Below are positions 62,053 through 64,000 of a stretch of 64,000 nt of DNA, one piece after another. Both the position numbers and the translations under genes were made by a program. The first letter of the stretch is position 1. Each line of letters opens with the position of its first letter. The notes under the pieces were generated by a model, which saw only the letters and a list, made by a program, of their open reading frames with translations, was not told the origin of the DNA and did no database searches. The stretch is from Hellea sp039977295 (lineage in GTDB: Bacteria; Pseudomonadota; Alphaproteobacteria; Caulobacterales; Maricaulaceae), in contig JBDWDN010000007.1 of the NCBI GenBank assembly GCA_039977295.1, positions 1 to 64,000 on the forward strand, in the 5' to 3' direction.

Positions 62053-63825
62053 ATGCAAGATCAAGGTAACGACCAAAAGAATTTCCTCCTCGCCATGGTG
62101 CTCTCAGGCGCCGTGTTGCTGGGCTACTGGTTCTTCTTCGGTAAGCCATTAGCGGAAAAAGCGCAGGCAGACGCGCTCATTGAGAAAGCGCGAGCAGAAG
62201 AGCTCGTAGCGAACCCTCCTACGCCTATCAAGCCTCGTGATGTTGTCATCGCGGAAGCGAGAGACGACGGCCAACTGATCGAAATCGATACGGCGTCTCT
62301 CAAAGGCACATTTAATACGACAGGCACGCGCTTTGATAACCTAGAGCTCAAAAATTACGATAAAACGTTAGACCCAAGCGACGGCAAAGTTATTTTGCTG
62401 ACCCCTGAGGGCGCAGATAATGCCGCCTATCTTACAGATAATTGGGTTGGTCTGAATGAAGATAAAAACCTTGGCTTCAATACGGCATGGTCAGTTGTTT
62501 CTGGAACGACCCTAACAGAAACCTCGCCAATCGTCATGCAAAGTGAAGTGAACGGTATAATCGTCGAACGTACAGTCAGCGTAGATGAACGTTACCTCAT
62601 TACCCTGACCGACAAACTCACAAATACCTCAAGCAGCGAACGCAGCGTCATTCGCAAAGGTGTCTCGCGTCAACATCAACTCCCAGATGATCTGACAAAT
62701 TTCTTCGTTATTCAAGAAGGCCCGATTTCTGTTGTCGATAATAAATACCACGAATGGAAATATAAAAAACTTCGTAAAAAAGAATCATGGTCTGAAACGG
62801 GCGCTGGCGGCTGGGTTGGATTAACCGATAAATATTGGCTGTCTGCCGCAATTGCGCCTCAAGGCCAAAATATTACGGCCTCTTATAATTATCCCAATAT
62901 CGACACCAAGAATGTTTATGAAACCAGCTACGCGCTCTCCCCGCTAACCTTAACGCCAGGTGTTACTGTCGAATCTGTTGGACATCTATATGTCGGCGCG
63001 AAGGATTGGACCATATTGACGGCCTATGAAGAAGAGATTGGGATCACCCAAATGACCAATGCTATTGGTTGGGGGAAAATGAAAATTCTTGTCAAACCCA
63101 TCAATTGGTCTCTCTCAAAGCTAGGTAAAACCCTCGGCAATTACGGCGTGGGAATTTTAGTTTTAACCTTCCTCATCAAACTATTTATGTTCCCGCTTTT
63201 CAACAAGCAGTATCAAAGCCAAGCTATGATGAAAAAGGTGCAGCCCAAGGTCAAAAAACTGCAAACGCTTTATAAAGACGACCGCATGACCATGCAAAAA
63301 GAAATGATGGCGCTCTATAAGAAGGAAGGCGTCAATCCAGCCGCAGGTTGCCTCCCAGTCATCCCGACAATCTTTGTATTCTTCTCGCTCTATAAAGCGG
63401 TGTTTATCAATATTGACTTGCGCCATGAGCCCTTCATTGGCTGGATCCGTGACCTTTCCGCTAAAGATCCACTCTCTATCTTAAACGGCTTTGGCCTTTT
63501 GCCTTGGGACGCCGTGCCTGGCCCTATTCCAGCCCTGCTCGCCATTGGGCCGCTCGCCATCATGTATGGTATTTCCATGAGCTTGATGTATACATTGACG
63601 CCGCCCGCTGGCGATCCAATGCAAGCTAAGATCTTCAAATTTATGCCGTGGATATTTATGTTTATCCTCTCGCCATTTGCGGCGGGTCTGCTGCTTTACT
63701 GGGTCTGGAACAATATCCTTTCCTTTGGTCAGCAATATTACATCACGCGCAAATTTAAGGTCGATACACCGATTGATGCGTTCTTCCGCAAGATTACAGG
63801 CAAGGAAGAGCCTGCTAAAGAGTAG
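62053..63825 (+). CDS. yidC: Membrane protein insertase YidC
   Basis: Inserts and folds inner-membrane proteins, alone or with SecYEG. The 590 residues have an N-terminal membrane helix (about 11-28), a large periplasmic beta-sandwich (about 55-340), then the conserved five-helix core. It includes the amphipathic FNKQYQSQAMMKKVQPKV region, KEGVNPAAGCLPVIPTIFVFFSLYKAVF and the C-terminal FAAGLLLYWVWNNILSFGQQ. The length is typical of Gram-negative YidC. Confidence 0.97.
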   Translation: MQDQGNDQKNFLLAMVLSGAVLLGYWFFFGKPLAEKAQADALIEKARAEELVANPPTPIKPRDVVIAEARDDGQLIEIDTASLKGTFNTTGTRFDNLELKNYDKTLDPSDGKVILLTPEGADNAAYLTDNWVGLNEDKNLGFNTAWSVVSGTTLTETSPIVMQSEVNGIIVERTVSVDERYLITLTDKLTNTSSSERSVIRKGVSRQHQLPDDLTNFFVIQEGPISVVDNKYHEWKYKKLRKKESWSETGAGGWVGLTDKYWLSAAIAPQGQNITASYNYPNIDTKNVYETSYALSPLTLTPGVTVESVGHLYVGAKDWTILTAYEEEIGITQMTNAIGWGKMKILVKPINWSLSKLGKTLGNYGVGILVLTFLIKLFMFPLFNKQYQSQAMMKKVQPKVKKLQTLYKDDRMTMQKEMMALYKKEGVNPAAGCLPVIPTIFVFFSLYKAVFINIDLRHEPFIGWIRDLSAKDPLSILNGFGLLPWDAVPGPIPALLAIGPLAIMYGISMSLMYTLTPPAGDPMQAKIFKFMPWIFMFILSPFAAGLLLYWVWNNILSFGQQYYITRKFKVDTPIDAFFRKITGKEEPAKE

Positions 63826-63833
63826 GCTCTGCC

Positions 63834-64000
63834 ATGGCACAAGATATACCCTCAGAAGACGCGGCATCAGGACTGACGAAACGCGAACTCGAAGCCGGGC
63901 GTCTGCTCTTTGCCCGTGACGTCACCTTTATGCTCAGCGCGGTTAGTCTTGATACGCTGCCCCCTGCCCGCCTGCCTGAAATTTGTTTCGCAGGACGCTC
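63834..64000 (+). CDS. engB: Ribosome biogenesis GTPase EngB (YihA), 3' end outside window
   Basis: Only about 55 residues are visible. The ATG at 63834 lies eight bases after the yidC stop. The sequence runs through an acidic N-terminus, an EAGRLLFARDVTFM helix and LPEICFAGRS, which is the lead-in to the G1 loop (GRSNVGKS) of EngB/YsxC; the window ends there. EngB is a GTPase needed for 50S subunit assembly and follows yidC in many alphaproteobacteria. Confidence 0.9.
   Translation, partial: MAQDIPSEDAASGLTKRELEAGRLLFARDVTFMLSAVSLDTLPPARLPEICFAGR

Overview
The window looks like chromosomal DNA of a dimorphic or prosthecate marine alphaproteobacterium near Caulobacterales/Maricaulales (Hyphomonadaceae or Robiginitomaculaceae-like), with moderate GC. 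The reasons are: a DivL homologue whose H-box histidine is a tyrosine, a SpmX homologue (degenerate GH24 muramidase, charged linker, two C-terminal membrane helices), the ubiB-coaBC-dut gene order, the rpmH-rnpA-yidC-engB order, a large TonB-dependent receptor and a DUF1489 gene. The genus assignment is inference. No tRNA, rRNA, CRISPR array, prophage or intact insertion sequence was seen, and no gene-free stretch exceeds 300 bases.

Layout. 1-2.6 kb: the 3' end of an Rhs/YD-repeat polymorphic toxin with a Hint autoprocessing domain, a short C-terminal toxin region and a probable immunity gene, in AT-rich DNA. 2.8-9.0 kb: divL and glmM (minus strand), then gmd and fcl for GDP-fucose-type sugars. 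9.0-13.5 kb: an aldehyde dehydrogenase and a large RTX calcium-binding protein. 13.7-19.4 kb: a tight six-gene run, ubiB-DUF4240-coaBC-secreted repeat protein-dut-GH5 endoglucanase. 19.4-23.2 kb: kynureninase-like gene divergent from kynA-cysK, then a palindromic repeat and a MoeB/ThiF-type E1 enzyme. 23.2-29.2 kb: small secreted protein, sulfotransferase-like/class IV aminotransferase pair, M28 membrane peptidase, metallo-beta-lactamase-fold lipoprotein and 2-hydroxyacid dehydrogenase. 29.3-34.3 kb: SH3 protein, D,D-carboxypeptidase with SPOR domain, panC, DUF1444-like, DUF1272 and GST. 34.4-37.0 kb: cytoplasmic hybrid histidine kinase and GNAT. 37.2-41.6 kb: TonB receptor, DUF1489, cupin/JmjC-like protein.

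41.6-46.5 kb: spmX, a DUF885 metallopeptidase-like lipoprotein, mgtE and a short prepilin peptidase. 46.5-50.4 kb: type II secretion genes gspC-gspD-gspN plus a lipoprotein; the pseudopilin and ATPase genes are not in the window. 50.5-55.4 kb: an amidase lipoprotein and a DUF1800/DUF1501 export pair. 55.6-61.3 kb: folD, then a four-gene minus-strand operon (DUF547, TVP38/TMEM64, MerA-like flavoprotein, HAMP histidine kinase). 61.5-64 kb: rpmH, rnpA, yidC and the start of engB.

The most informative observation is regulatory. Upstream of spmX is a near-consensus sigma-54 promoter (TGGCGCG-N4-TTGCA), with a perfect 7+8+7 inverted repeat about 70-90 bases upstream of the predicted start, where an enhancer-binding protein would bind. 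In Caulobacter, spmX is driven by sigma-54 and the TacA activator, so this looks like conservation of the DivL/TacA/SpmX/DivJ polarity circuit. The best candidate for something undescribed is the Rhs C-terminal toxin and its immunity gene.
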